Source: Rhizobium phaseoli
GTDB taxonomy: Bacteria > Pseudomonadota > Alphaproteobacteria > Rhizobiales > Rhizobiaceae
Assembly: GCF_003985125.1 (NCBI RefSeq)
Contig: NZ_ML133566.1
Coordinates: forward strand, 248,001-312,000
Direction of reading: 5' to 3'
Length of the DNA: 64,000 nucleotides
In this document: piece after piece, positions 1-7,563 of the stretch
Numbering within the stretch: the stretch's first letter is position 1
How the letters are laid out: every line of letters starts with the position of its first letter
Translations under genes and position numbers: made by a program
Notes under the pieces: generated by a model
What the model saw: the letters and a program-made list of their open reading frames with translations, nothing else
The model's database searches: none
Told to the model about the DNA's origin: nothing

Positions 1-417
1 CTGCTGGCAAGGATTTGCGCCGCCCTCGGCCTGTCGCTCTCGGCCTTTTTCGCAGAGGAGGGGCAGCAGGCCTCGCCGTTCGCCCGCAGGCAGGACCAGC
101 AGGTCTGGCGCGATCCGGAAACCGGTTACCTCAGGCGGTCGGTCTCGGCGCCCGGCACTGCCTCCAATGTCGATATTGTCGAGGTCGAATTTCCCGCCGG
201 CGCCCGCGTCAGCTTTCCCCCGCATACGGCCTCCCACGGCATGACCCAGCATGTCTGGCTGTTCGATGGCGAGCTGGAGATGACCGCCGGTGAGACGGTC
301 TACCGGCTGCGTCCCGGCGACTGCCTCTTCATGCCTGTCGGCGAGGGCCATGTCTTCCACAATCCCGGCAACGCGCCGGCGCGCTATTGCGTCGTGCTCG
401 ATCGCGGCGGCCGATGA
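1..417 (+). CDS. XRE-family regulator with cupin domain, C-terminal part (5' end outside window)
   Basis: The reading frame is open from base 1 and ends at a TGA at 415-417; no start lies in the window, so about 138 C-terminal residues are seen. The first residues (LLARICAALGLSLSAFFAEE) look like the end of an XRE helix-turn-helix. After a short linker comes a cupin barrel with paired GxxxxFPPH and GDCLFMPVGEGHVFHNPG type stretches. Regulators of this HTH-plus-cupin form usually sense a small molecule and control a neighbouring gene. The GNAT gene starts 24 bases downstream on the same strand, so co-transcription is likely. The ligand cannot be inferred. Confidence 0.8.
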   Translation: MLARICAALGLSLSAFFAEEGQQASPFARRQDQQVWRDPETGYLRRSVSAPGTASNVDIVEVEFPAGARVSFPPHTASHGMTQHVWLFDGELEMTAGETVYRLRPGDCLFMPVGEGHVFHNPGNAPARYCVVLDRGGR

Positions 418-441
418 CAGCCCCTATTTCAGGAGAACGAC

Positions 442-957
442 ATGCCTGACATTCGCATCCTTTCCGCCGAGGAGGCACGCGCCGCCATTCCGGCCCTGTC
501 GCAGGTGCTTGCCGATTGCGTCGCCGGCGGCGCGTCGGTCGGCTTCATGCAGCCCTATACGCCCGACGATGCCGAGCCCTATTGGCGCGACGTCGCCGAT
601 GCCGTTGCGGCGGGCGGCAATCTGCTGCTGGTCGCCGAACTCGCCGGAAGCATCGTCGGTACCGTGCAGGTGGGCGCTGCGCAGATGCCGAACCAGCCGC
701 ATCGCGGTGATCTGAAGAAACTGCTGGTGCATCGCTCCGCCCGCGGCAGGGGCCTTGCCCGGCTGCTGATGGAGGCCGCCGAACAGGAGGCAAGAAGGCG
801 CGGCAAAACCCTGCTCGTGCTCGACACGGCAACCGGCAGCGATGCCGAGGCGATTTATCCGCGCCTGGGCTGGGAGCGCGTCGGCGTCATTCCCGATTAT
901 GCGCTGTGGCCGCAAGGCGGCTTCTGCGATACCACCCTGTTCTATAAGCGGCTCTAA
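442..957 (+). CDS. GNAT family N-acetyltransferase
   Basis: 171 residues. The acetyl-CoA binding motif A is visible as RSARGRGLARLLMEAA near residues 95-110, followed by a YPRLGWERVG stretch typical of the last strands of the GNAT fold. The ATG follows an AGGAGA ribosome-binding site at 430-435. It is probably the second gene of an operon with the upstream XRE/cupin regulator, a common pairing in proteobacteria. The substrate is unknown. It ends in a 10-base-arm inverted repeat shared with the convergent HAD gene. Confidence 0.9.
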   Translation: MPDIRILSAEEARAAIPALSQVLADCVAGGASVGFMQPYTPDDAEPYWRDVADAVAAGGNLLLVAELAGSIVGTVQVGAAQMPNQPHRGDLKKLLVHRSARGRGLARLLMEAAEQEARRRGKTLLVLDTATGSDAEAIYPRLGWERVGVIPDYALWPQGGFCDTTLFYKRL

Positions 958-990
958 TTGCGCCGGCTCCGCTCAAGCCGGCCGGCGCAA
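958..990. terminator. Inverted repeat between convergent GNAT and HAD genes
   Basis: TTGCGCCGGC (958-967) is the exact reverse complement of GCCGGCGCAA (981-990), with a 13-base loop. The right arm lies inside the last codons of the HAD gene. There is no T-run, so this is a candidate bidirectional transcription-ending hairpin rather than a textbook intrinsic terminator. Confidence 0.4.
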
Positions 991-1584
991 ACCCGGAAAT
1001 GCCCCGGCAAGTGTGGTGCCTGCCGTCCATTGCGCCGCGTTCCAGCCGAACTGCCGCGCCGCTTCGATATTTTCCGCCATGTCGTCGATGAAGCCGATTT
1101 CGCCGGGCAGGGCGCCGGCGCGTTCGGTCGCCAGCCGGAAAAAGTCCGGCGAAGGTTTGCGGTGTCCGAGCGCGGCGGAATAGATGATGCCGTCGACATG
1201 CCCGCCGAGGCCAGCCTCTTCCATCAGATAGCGGGCCCGCCTGTGCTCCTGATTGGTCGCCAGAAAGAGGGCAACACCGCTTTGCCGGAGGGCGGCAAGC
1301 TCCTCCAGGAGATTGAGATCGAGGCGGGAATCGTTTTCGAACCAATAGTCGATCAGGGTTGCGGCGCTGAGATGCGGCGCGATCTCTGCAAGCACGGCCG
1401 AAAGCCGCGGTTCCAACGGCTCGCGGCCGATGATGATATCGTTCCAGTGGGTCTGGAAGAACGCCTGCTGCAGCAGGTCGAGGCGCAGCCCGAGATCGCG
1501 CTCGAGAAAGGTGAAGTGCGGCAGGCCGTCGGCCGGCCGGCCATGAATCAGCACGCCGTCGACATCGACCATCAGCACCTTCAT
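973..1584 (-). CDS. HAD superfamily hydrolase
   Basis: 203 residues with all four HAD motifs: DVDGV at residues 7-11 (nucleophile D7, acid/base D9), LATNQ (motif II), a Lys in GHRKPSP (motif III) and GFIDDMAENI (motif IV acidic pair). It is a cytosolic phosphatase or dehalogenase-type enzyme with a helical cap between motifs I and II. The substrate cannot be told from sequence. The gene converges on the GNAT gene and its start is about 130 bases from the divergent deacetylase-family gene. Confidence 0.9.
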   Translation of the reverse strand: MKVLMVDVDGVLIHGRPADGLPHFTFLERDLGLRLDLLQQAFFQTHWNDIIIGREPLEPRLSAVLAEIAPHLSAATLIDYWFENDSRLDLNLLEELAALRQSGVALFLATNQEHRRARYLMEEAGLGGHVDGIIYSAALGHRKPSPDFFRLATERAGALPGEIGFIDDMAENIEAARQFGWNAAQWTAGTTLAGAFPGLRRPA

Positions 1585-1717
1585 GCGGAAAATTTCCTCG
1601 TTCTGAAAACACCGGCGAAGGTGGCGTTATTTAGCGCGGCGATCAAGCCGACACACCGCTTTTTCGTTGGGGCGAAGCCGTGTAAATCTCGATTTTCAAT
1701 CAGGGGCAGGATCTGCA

Positions 1718-2743
1718 ATGCGCGTCATCTATTCCGAAGATCATAAGCTGCGCGATGCCAGGACAGAGCTCTATGCCGGCCAGCTGGTGACGCCCTTCGA
1801 GGCGCCGTTCCGGGCCGAATGGATCCTGGCAGCCGTCAAGGAGGCGGGCTTTGCCGATGTTGTGGCGCCCGATGCGCACGGGCTGGAAACCGCCAAAAAG
1901 GTGCATGATCCCGCCTATCTCGATTTTCTCGCCACCGTCTGGGACCGCTGGGTGGCGGCCGGCTTCGAGGGCGAGGCGATCGCCAATTCCTTCCCGGTGC
2001 GCCGCACCAGCCAGCGCGTGCCCGACAATATCGTCGGCGCGATCGGCCATTATGCCAATGCCGCCGATACCTCGATCACCAAGGGCTCCTACGAGGCGGC
2101 GGTCGCCTCGATGCGCTGCGCTTTGACCGGCGCCGATTGGCTGGCCAAGGGGCACCGTTTGGCCTTCGCGCTCTGCCGCCCGCCTGGCCATCACGCCGGC
2201 ATCGATCTCTTCGGCGGCTACTGCTTCATCAATAATGCGGGTGTCGCGGCGCAGCGGCTGCTCGATCGTGGCGCGGCCAGGGTTGCCGTACTCGATGTCG
2301 ATTTCCACCATGGCAACGGCACGCAGGATCTCTTTTATCACCGCGGCGATGTCTTCACCTCCTCGCTGCATGGCGATCCGATGCACGCCTTTCCCTATTT
2401 CCTCGGCCATGCCGACGAGGAGGGCGAGGGAGCGGGCACTGGGACCAACCGCAATTATCCGATGCCGTCGGGCACACCCTTTGAGGTCTGGTCTTCTGCC
2501 CTTGCCGATGCGCTCGCCCGCATCAAGGCCTTCGGCGCCGAAGCGATCGTTCTGGCACTCGGCGTCGACACCTTTGAGCGCGATCCGATCTCCTTCTTCC
2601 GCCTCACCTCCGACGATTTCATCCGCATGGGCGCAATGATATCAGCCGCAGGACTGCCGGTGCTTGCCTGCATGGAAGGCGGCTACGGCGTGCCGGAGAT
2701 CGGCCTCAATGTCGCCAATGTCCTCAAGGGTCTGGAAGCCTGA
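1718..2743 (+). CDS. Histone deacetylase family protein (acetylpolyamine amidohydrolase-like)
   Basis: 341 residues from an ATG preceded by GGGGCAGGA; an upstream in-frame alternative at 1667 lacks a better site. The arginase/deacetylase fold is recognisable from RPPGHH (residues 154-159, catalytic His pair), GGYCFINNAG, and the zinc ligands in DVDFHHGNG (193-201). Bacterial members remove acetyl groups from polyamines or other small amides; histones are not the substrate. recX follows after only 9 bases on the same strand, so the two may share a transcript. Confidence 0.9.
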   Translation: MRVIYSEDHKLRDARTELYAGQLVTPFEAPFRAEWILAAVKEAGFADVVAPDAHGLETAKKVHDPAYLDFLATVWDRWVAAGFEGEAIANSFPVRRTSQRVPDNIVGAIGHYANAADTSITKGSYEAAVASMRCALTGADWLAKGHRLAFALCRPPGHHAGIDLFGGYCFINNAGVAAQRLLDRGAARVAVLDVDFHHGNGTQDLFYHRGDVFTSSLHGDPMHAFPYFLGHADEEGEGAGTGTNRNYPMPSGTPFEVWSSALADALARIKAFGAEAIVLALGVDTFERDPISFFRLTSDDFIRMGAMISAAGLPVLACMEGGYGVPEIGLNVANVLKGLEA

Positions 2744-2752
2744 TCGCTTGAT

Positions 2753-3304
2753 ATGACCGACGAGACCGTTCCATCCGATATCCCGACACCCCGCATGCTG
2801 AGCTGGGCGCGCAACTCCGCGATCTATCGCCTGGAGCGGCGGATGATGACGGAAAAGCAGCTCTTCGACGCCATCAGCCGCAAGGCCAGGGAGAAGTTCG
2901 AAGACATCAGCGCGGGCCAGCTCAAGGCCGTTGCCGATTTCGCCGTCACGTTTGCCTATGACAACAAGCTGATCGACGATGGCGCCTATGCCGAAATCAG
3001 CACGCGCTCTGCCGTGCGCGGCGGCAAATCGAAGCGCGCCATCGCCCAGAAACTCGCGGCCAAGGGTGTCGCGAGCGACAAGGTCGAGGCGGCGCTCGGA
3101 GAGGCGAACGATCTCTATGCCGCGACCATATTCGCCCGCAAACGCGCCTTCGGCCCGTTTCGCCGTGGCGACCTCGACGACAAACGCAAGGCAAAGGAAC
3201 TGTCCGCCTTCGCCCGCAATGGCTTCAGCTTCGAGATCGGCAGGAAGGTCTTCGACATGAGTGTCGAAGACGCCGAAGAGGTGATCCTCTCCGGCCGCCT
3301 CTGA
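2753..3304 (+). CDS. recX: RecX family regulatory protein
   Basis: 183 residues. It matches the RecX pattern of three-helix repeats: an N-terminal AxxxLxRR-like segment (YRLERRMMTEKQL), then AVRGGKSKRAIAQKLAAKGV and later KRAFGPF. RecX binds RecA filaments and tempers recombination and SOS induction. Here recA is not adjacent; the gene follows the deacetylase-family gene with 9 bases between. Family assignment rests on overall pattern, so recX is likely but not proven as the functional RecA modulator. Confidence 0.85.
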   Translation: MTDETVPSDIPTPRMLSWARNSAIYRLERRMMTEKQLFDAISRKAREKFEDISAGQLKAVADFAVTFAYDNKLIDDGAYAEISTRSAVRGGKSKRAIAQKLAAKGVASDKVEAALGEANDLYAATIFARKRAFGPFRRGDLDDKRKAKELSAFARNGFSFEIGRKVFDMSVEDAEEVILSGRL

Positions 3305-3396
3305 TATGCATCAGCTCTTTTGCTGCCTGGATCAGAAGATTGAATTTGTCGGTTGCAAGCGGTCTCCGTATGAACGGCGCTCGATCGGAGATGCAG

Positions 3397-4293
3397 ATGA
3401 AAGACAGAACGAACGACGGCGCCGGCGTGCTGGCATTGGAAACGCCTGCAACGTCCTCCGGCCTGGCGGCCGGCGGGCTGATGTGCCTCCTGTCCATGTC
3501 GTCGATCCAGTTCGGCGCAGCTCTGTCTTCCCACGCGATCGCCACCTATGGACCGGCCGGCGCGAGCTGGCTGCGCCTCGTCTTTGCCGCCATCATCCTG
3601 GTCGTCGCCGTCCGTCCACGCATGTTCAGCTACTCCAGGGAGCAATGGACAAGCGCGCTCGTTCTCGGCACGACGACAGCGTTGATGACCATGAGTTTTT
3701 TCGCGGCGATCGAGCGCATTCCGCTCGGCCTTGCCGTGGCGATCGACTTTCTCGGCCCGCTTTCGGTCGCGACCATCGGTTACGGTCTCAGCCGGCGTCT
3801 CGTCTGGCCGCTCATTGCCGCGCTCGGCGTGCTGGCGCTTGCCCATGACGGCGAAGGCTGGATCGGGGATATCTGGGGCATTCTCTTTGCCGGCGGCGCC
3901 GGGACCGGCTGGGCGATCTATATCGTGCTGACGAAGAAGATCGGCGCCAGCTTCAGGGGACTGGAAGGGCTTTCCATGTCACTGATGGTTGCCGCTGTGG
4001 TTGCCACACCCTTCGGCTTTTCAGGCGCCGCACCGGCGCTTGACGCTTCTGGCCTGATCGAAATGGCGGGCCTCGCCGTGCTCGTGCCGCTGCTGCCCTA
4101 TACGCTGGAGCTGATCGCCCTGCGGCGCATGCCGACGACCTCCTTCGGCATTCTCATGAGCCTGGAACCGGCCATTGCGGCTCTGGCAGGCTTCGTCATT
4201 CTGATGCAGCCGATGACGCTTCTGCAGATGGCAGGAACGGCCCTGGTCGTCGCTGCAAGCGCCGGCGCGACCTTTTCCGCTAGAACAGGATGA
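3397..4293 (+). CDS. EamA/DMT family transporter (RhtA-like)
   Basis: 298 residues with about ten hydrophobic segments in two EamA repeats, as in inner-membrane drug/metabolite exporters such as RhtA. I chose ATG 3397 because GGAG at 3387-3390 lies 6 bases upstream; starts at 3340, 3370 and 3391 are also in frame. The TGA stop (4291-4293) is inside a 52-base palindromic repeat, so the C-terminus (ARTG) is set by that element. Amino-acid or metabolite export is the family expectation; the substrate is unknown. Confidence 0.85.
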   Translation: MKDRTNDGAGVLALETPATSSGLAAGGLMCLLSMSSIQFGAALSSHAIATYGPAGASWLRLVFAAIILVVAVRPRMFSYSREQWTSALVLGTTTALMTMSFFAAIERIPLGLAVAIDFLGPLSVATIGYGLSRRLVWPLIAALGVLALAHDGEGWIGDIWGILFAGGAGTGWAIYIVLTKKIGASFRGLEGLSMSLMVAAVVATPFGFSGAAPALDASGLIEMAGLAVLVPLLPYTLELIALRRMPTTSFGILMSLEPAIAALAGFVILMQPMTLLQMAGTALVVAASAGATFSARTG

Positions 4294-4332
4294 TTTTAGG
4301 CCCGGTCGGCCTAAAATCCGAATCCTGTTCTA
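4281..4332. repeat. Palindromic intergenic repeat (REP-like) overlapping the EamA stop codon
   Basis: TAGAACAGGAT (4281-4291) and ATCCTGTTCTA (4322-4332) are exact reverse complements, and an inner arm pair TTTTAGGCC / GGCCTAAAA (4294-4302 / 4308-4316) is nested inside. The 52-base unit can fold as a long hairpin. Sequences of this type are scattered between genes in Rhizobium. It may also end transcription between the convergent EamA and hemoglobin genes. Confidence 0.75.
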
Positions 4333-4345
4333 CATTAAAGAGTTA

Positions 4346-4393
4346 GAGCATGATGTCGTCCGAAAACCGCGCACACTTTTCGGCATCATGCTC
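4346..4393. repeat. 48-base palindromic repeat, copy 1
   Basis: GAGCATGATG (4346-4355) pairs with CATCATGCTC (4384-4393), with inner arms CCGAAAA / TTTTCGG. A second copy of nearly the same 48 bases lies in reverse orientation at 19067-19114, and a decayed relative at 15272-15316. This is a dispersed rhizobial intergenic repeat family. Confidence 0.85.
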
Positions 4394-4407
4394 GAGGCAA
4401 TAATCCG

Positions 4408-4878
4408 TCAGCCCGCCTTCTTCGCCGGGTCGTCGAGCGCCGGATTGTAGAACAGCGACAGCGTCAGGCTCTTGGCGATCCGCTCCGCCGTCGCCATGAA
4501 CCAGGCCTTGGCCTCCGGCGACGGGGCGATATCGTCGAGGGTTGCGGCAAACAGCGCCAGCCATTTCGGAAAGAGGTCCGGCGTCAGATCGGCGACGCCG
4601 GTATGCGCCTGCACCGGCTTGCCACCATAGGCGCCGCTGCGGAAGGCGACGGCCGACCAGAAACTCTTCATCTTCTCCATATGCTCCGGCCAACGGCCGG
4701 AGAGCCTGGCGTCGAACACCGGACCGAGATCGGCATGCGCCAGCACGCGCCCGTAAAACGTCTCGACCAGCCTGCCGATGAAGGCCTCGTCGACGCCCAT
4801 CGCCCGCATCTCCGCCTCCGCCCTTTCGCGGATCGCCGCGACATGGGCTGGACGGCCCTGAATGTCATTGTCCATCAT
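4408..4878 (-). CDS. Group III truncated hemoglobin
   Basis: 156 residues from the first of two tandem ATGs, which follow GGCGCCGGGG; an upstream in-frame start at 4962 would add an arginine-rich, unlikely leader. The 2-on-2 globin pattern is clear: FYGRVLAHADLGPVF, FWSAVAFRSGAYGG and QAH (H92 the likely proximal heme ligand), ending in LFYNPAL. Group III hemoglobins bind oxygen or nitric oxide in the cytosol; their role in rhizobia is not settled. Convergent with the EamA gene, separated by two palindromic repeats. Confidence 0.88.
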   Translation of the reverse strand: MMDNDIQGRPAHVAAIRERAEAEMRAMGVDEAFIGRLVETFYGRVLAHADLGPVFDARLSGRWPEHMEKMKSFWSAVAFRSGAYGGKPVQAHTGVADLTPDLFPKWLALFAATLDDIAPSPEAKAWFMATAERIAKSLTLSLFYNPALDDPAKKAG

Positions 4879-4971
4879 AAACCCCGGCGCCGCGCAATGC
4901 GGCCGCTCCTCATATAGGTGTTTGCGCCGGCGCGCCAAAGGCGTCCGTGCGGCTTGCGGCAATCTGTCAGC

Positions 4972-5074
4972 CTAAAGCGCGTAGCGATCTTTCAGATTCG
5001 CTTGTCGCGCTTTAGCTCCTTGTTTTTGCGCATGTCGTTGCCGCAAAACCGCGGCACACTTTTGCGTGACATGC
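4972..5074. repeat. Composite palindromic repeat upstream of mbfA
   Basis: Two adjoining hairpin units. CTAAAGCGCG (4972-4981) pairs with CGCGCTTTAG (5006-5015). Then GCATGTCG (5030-5037) pairs imperfectly with CGTGACATGC (5065-5074), with inner GCAAAA / TTTTGC arms. The second half shares its ACACTTTT core with the 48-base repeat family. A dispersed rhizobial intergenic repeat, sitting between the hemoglobin and mbfA promoters. Confidence 0.75.
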
Positions 5075-5118
5075 TTTGTCGGCCTCAGCCACTTGACCGC
5101 CACCACCGCCTTCTTTAG

Positions 5119-5137
5119 ATTTAGAATTATTCTAAAT
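5119..5137. promoter_or_regulatory. Perfect ICE-like (Irr) operator before mbfA
   Basis: TTTAGAA-TTA-TTCTAAA (5120-5136) is a perfect 7-3-7 inverted repeat; one more A/T pair extends it to 5119-5137. This fits the iron control element bound by Irr in rhizobia. It ends 16 bases before the mbfA ATG, close to the ribosome-binding site, where bound protein would block transcription. Repression of mbfA by Irr under low iron is known in Agrobacterium and Bradyrhizobium. Confidence 0.8.
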
Positions 5138-5152
5138 TTGTTGGAGCAAGTC

Positions 5153-6136
5153 ATGCTGGCGCGGTTTTTCAGATCCTCGAAACGATCTTTTCAGTCGCTG
5201 TCCGAGCAGGAAATCCTCGCCCTTGCCATTGCCTCCGAGGAAGACGATGCCCGCATCTATCTCGCCTATGCGGATAAATTGCGGCCCGAATTTCCGGCAT
5301 CGGCCAAGGTCTTCGAGGATATGGCCGAGGTCGAGGATACGCATCGCAAATCGTTGATCGAGATTTATCGTCAGCGTTTCGGCGAGCGCATCCCGCTGAT
5401 CCGGCGCGAACATGTCGAAGGCTTTTATGAGCGCAAGCCCGACTGGCTCAGAGCCAACCTGTCGCTCGACGCGATGCGGCAGGAGACCGAGGCAATGGAG
5501 GAGCAGGCCTACCGCTTCTACGTCGAGGCGGTAAAGCGGACCTCGGACGCCTCGACGCGAAAACTTCTCGGTGATCTGGCGCTGGCCGAACAGGGGCATG
5601 AAGATATTGCCCGTATGCTCGGCGACAAGCACACGCCCGAGGATGTCAGGCGCGACGAGGACGAGACGGCGCACCGGCAATTCGTGCTGACCTATGTGCA
5701 GCCGGGCCTTGCCGGGCTGATGGACGGCTCCGTCTCGACGCTGGCGCCGATCTTCGCCGCCGCCTTTGCCACCCAGGACACCTGGCAGACCTTCCTCGTC
5801 GGCCTTTCCGCTTCCGTCGGCGCCGGCATTTCGATGGGCTTCACCGAAGCCGCCCATGACGACGGCAAGATCTCCGGCAGGGGCTCGCCGATCAAACGCG
5901 GGCTTGCCTGCGGCATTATGACGGCGCTCGGCGGCCTCGGCCATGCGCTGCCCTATCTGATCCCGCATTTCTGGACGGCGACGATCACCGCCGCGATCAT
6001 CGTCTTCTTCGAACTCTGGGCGATCGCCTTCATCCAGAACCGTTACATGGAAACGCCGCTCCTGCGCGCCGCCTTCCAGGTCGTGCTCGGCGGCGGCCTG
6101 GTGCTCGGAGCGGGGATTTTGATTGGGAATGGGTGA
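5153..6136 (+). CDS. mbfA: MbfA-type membrane-bound ferritin (ferritin-like/VIT1 fusion)
   Basis: 327 residues. The N-terminal half is a ferritin-like four-helix domain with two E-x-x-H pairs (E61/H64 and E146/H149) plus further Glu residues for a di-iron site. The C-terminal half from about residue 185 is a VIT1/CCC1-like membrane domain opening with GLMDGSVSTLAPIF and containing several transmembrane helices. Proteins of this form in Bradyrhizobium and Agrobacterium export iron from the cytosol and protect against iron and peroxide stress. ATG 5153 has GGAG 7 bases upstream; the longer in-frame start at 5066 would lie upstream of the ICE operator and is rejected. Confidence 0.9.
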   Translation: MLARFFRSSKRSFQSLSEQEILALAIASEEDDARIYLAYADKLRPEFPASAKVFEDMAEVEDTHRKSLIEIYRQRFGERIPLIRREHVEGFYERKPDWLRANLSLDAMRQETEAMEEQAYRFYVEAVKRTSDASTRKLLGDLALAEQGHEDIARMLGDKHTPEDVRRDEDETAHRQFVLTYVQPGLAGLMDGSVSTLAPIFAAAFATQDTWQTFLVGLSASVGAGISMGFTEAAHDDGKISGRGSPIKRGLACGIMTALGGLGHALPYLIPHFWTATITAAIIVFFELWAIAFIQNRYMETPLLRAAFQVVLGGGLVLGAGILIGNG

Positions 6137-6323
6137 GCTGCGGTCGGGCGCAGCCCGAGCAATCGATCCAGTGAATCGGTTGCAGCAGCGAACGCCCGTA
6201 GCCATGCGGAGGGCCGGGCGACGGCGCGGAAAACGCAACCCAATTCCAGTGCCGCAAATCTCCACGTCGATTCATATCACCCGAGCCTCTCCCTCATCCT
6301 GGGCGGCAGGCACAACGATCAGC

Positions 6324-6435
6324 CCTCATCCTGAGGCGCCCCGCAAGGGGCCTCGAAGGACGAGGGCGGGTGGTTGCGGTGGCCAGCCCCGTCCTTCGAG
6401 GCTTCGCCCTGCGGGCTACGCGCCTCAGGATGAGG
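6324..6435. repeat. CCTCATCCTGAGG-type inverted repeat, copy A
   Basis: The left arm begins CCTCATCCTGAGGCGC and runs into CCTCGAAGGACG; the right arm contains CGTCCTTCGAGGC and ends in CCTCAGGATGAGG at 6435. The arms are near-exact reverse complements. The same family recurs at 25811-25986. Non-coding repeats of this sequence are widespread in Rhizobiales. Confidence 0.8.
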
Positions 6436-6505
6436 CCGGAGAGAGGGCGCGCCAGCATCCTGTGCCCTTCGCTTAAGCTCCGTGCATTCGCGGCTTTGCC
6501 GCTCA

Positions 6506-6666
6506 CCCCCTCATCTGCCTGCCGGCATCTTCTCCCCGCTGGGGAGAAGGACTCGCGGCAGCGTCTCGATCCTCTTGAGACCTTTGATGCAGGAATGATG
6601 ACCGTGCGGCTCGCTCCCCCTTCTCCCCAGCGGGGAGAAGATGCCCGTCAGGGCAGATGAAGGGGG
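6506..6666. repeat. CTTCTCCCC/GGGGAGAAG inverted repeat pair
   Basis: The left arm runs from CCCCCTCATCTGCC through GGCATCTTCTCCCCGC; the right arm contains CTTCTCCCCAGCGGGGAGAAG, itself palindromic, and ends in GGGCAGATGAAGGGGG. The whole can form a large stem with two internal hairpins. A second rhizobial intergenic family, unrelated in sequence to the neighbouring copy at 6324-6435. Confidence 0.75.
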
Positions 6667-6769
6667 CGAGGAGCGTCAGCGACGAACGCCTTGAGCGTAA
6701 GCGAAAGGCCGGTAGCGGCAGACACCACAGCTCTCCGGCATAGAAAAGGCGCGTCTCGACGCCAAAAGC

Positions 6770-6796
6770 AAAAGGCCGGCTTTCGCCGGCCTTTTT
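6770..6796. terminator. Intrinsic terminator downstream of the BTLCP gene
   Basis: AAAAGGCCGGC-tttc-GCCGGCCTTTTT: an exact 11-base stem, 4-base loop and flanking A and T runs, so it can act on both strands. It lies 22 bases past the stop of the minus-strand BTLCP gene. Confidence 0.9.
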
Positions 6797-6817
6797 CCCC
6801 GCATCCCCCGGAAATTG

Positions 6818-7417
6818 TCAGCGCAGTGCGCCGACCAGAACGTCGCGGCCGTTCTCGATGGTGACCCAGCGGCCGGCATTGTAGCTCGACTGGCGCTTGA
6901 CGAAGGAATAAGGCGTCGCAAACCATGGCTTGACGTCGGTGGCGAGGTTGTCGAGCACGAAGTCGCCCTCGGCGGTGCGCAGCGTCAGGACGGCATGGCC
7001 CTCACCGTCAGGCTTGCGCACGACGGTCATCAACAGATCGGCGGCCGAAATGCCGCGCTGGATCAGGATGCGGCGCTTCAAGAGCGCGAAATCCTCGCAG
7101 TCGCCGGCGGTGGTCGGGTAGGCCCAGACTTCATCCTTGCCGTAGATTTCCTTGTCGGTCATCGGCGTGATCGTGCGGTTGACCATCGTGTTGACCGAAC
7201 GAACGAGCGACCACTTTGCCGGCGTCATCTCGACAGGGCCAGCATTGCGGTTCGCGCCGCATTCGCTGCTGTGGGTCTGACAGAAATCATAATGGCCGAT
7301 CGGCTGCGAAGTGGCGTTGCCTGTTACCATGGAAGCATTTCTGCTTGGAGCTGGGATGGCGGCCGTCGCCATCGCAAACACGGCCATCATGGCCACAAAG
7401 ATACCCTTGATCCGCAC
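6818..7417 (-). CDS. Transglutaminase-like cysteine proteinase (BTLCP family), exported
   Basis: 199 residues from a GTG with GAGGAAAG 8 bases upstream. An N-terminal hydrophobic segment (about residues 3-22) looks like a signal peptide, so the enzyme is probably periplasmic. The catalytic triad of bacterial transglutaminase-like cysteine proteinases is visible: C107 in AGDCEDFA, H141 in GHAVLTL and D156 in LDNL. Related LapG proteases cleave large surface adhesins, but no LapD-type partner or adhesin is nearby, so this role is only a possibility. An exact CtrA-type box lies 32 bases upstream. Confidence 0.88.
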   Translation of the reverse strand: MRIKGIFVAMMAVFAMATAAIPAPSRNASMVTGNATSQPIGHYDFCQTHSSECGANRNAGPVEMTPAKWSLVRSVNTMVNRTITPMTDKEIYGKDEVWAYPTTAGDCEDFALLKRRILIQRGISAADLLMTVVRKPDGEGHAVLTLRTAEGDFVLDNLATDVKPWFATPYSFVKRQSSYNAGRWVTIENGRDVLVGALR

Positions 7418-7448
7418 GCCCGCTCTTTCCTCGATCGCCCCTTAATTA

Positions 7449-7463
7449 TTAACAAATTGTTAA
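7449..7463. promoter_or_regulatory. Exact CtrA-type box TTAA-N7-TTAA
   Basis: TTAA-CAAATTG-TTAA (7449-7463) matches the full CtrA consensus and sits in a perfect 17-base palindrome, ATTAACAA-A-TTGTTAAT (7448-7464). It is 32 bases before the GTG of the minus-strand BTLCP gene and in the spacer shared with the alpha/beta hydrolase 3' end. Control by the cell-cycle regulator CtrA is inferred from the site alone. Confidence 0.65.
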
Positions 7464-7563
7464 TGGAGAGGGCCGAGAAGAGTCAATCGTTACTTCTTAG
7501 GAGGACCTTGCGACCCGTCGACATGGTTAAAATGCAACAAGACGGAGAGCTCGTTTCAGAGCA

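Larger units (their letters stand above)
6137..6817. other. 681-base intergenic region made mostly of inverted repeats
   Basis: No convincing gene is visible between mbfA and the BTLCP gene. The stretch contains two separate repeat families (6324-6435 and 6506-6666, listed separately) and a terminator at 6770-6796. The remaining bases carry only GC-rich open frames that read through the repeat arms, which I take as chance. Confidence 0.7.

Noticed and set aside
5132..6265. Minus-strand frame of 377 codons over mbfA
   Set aside because: Antisense to mbfA and reads through the ICE operator; no family motif.
6137..6817. Short open frames in the repeat-rich spacer
   Set aside because: They read through inverted repeat arms and encode Arg/Pro/Ser-rich sequence with no motif.
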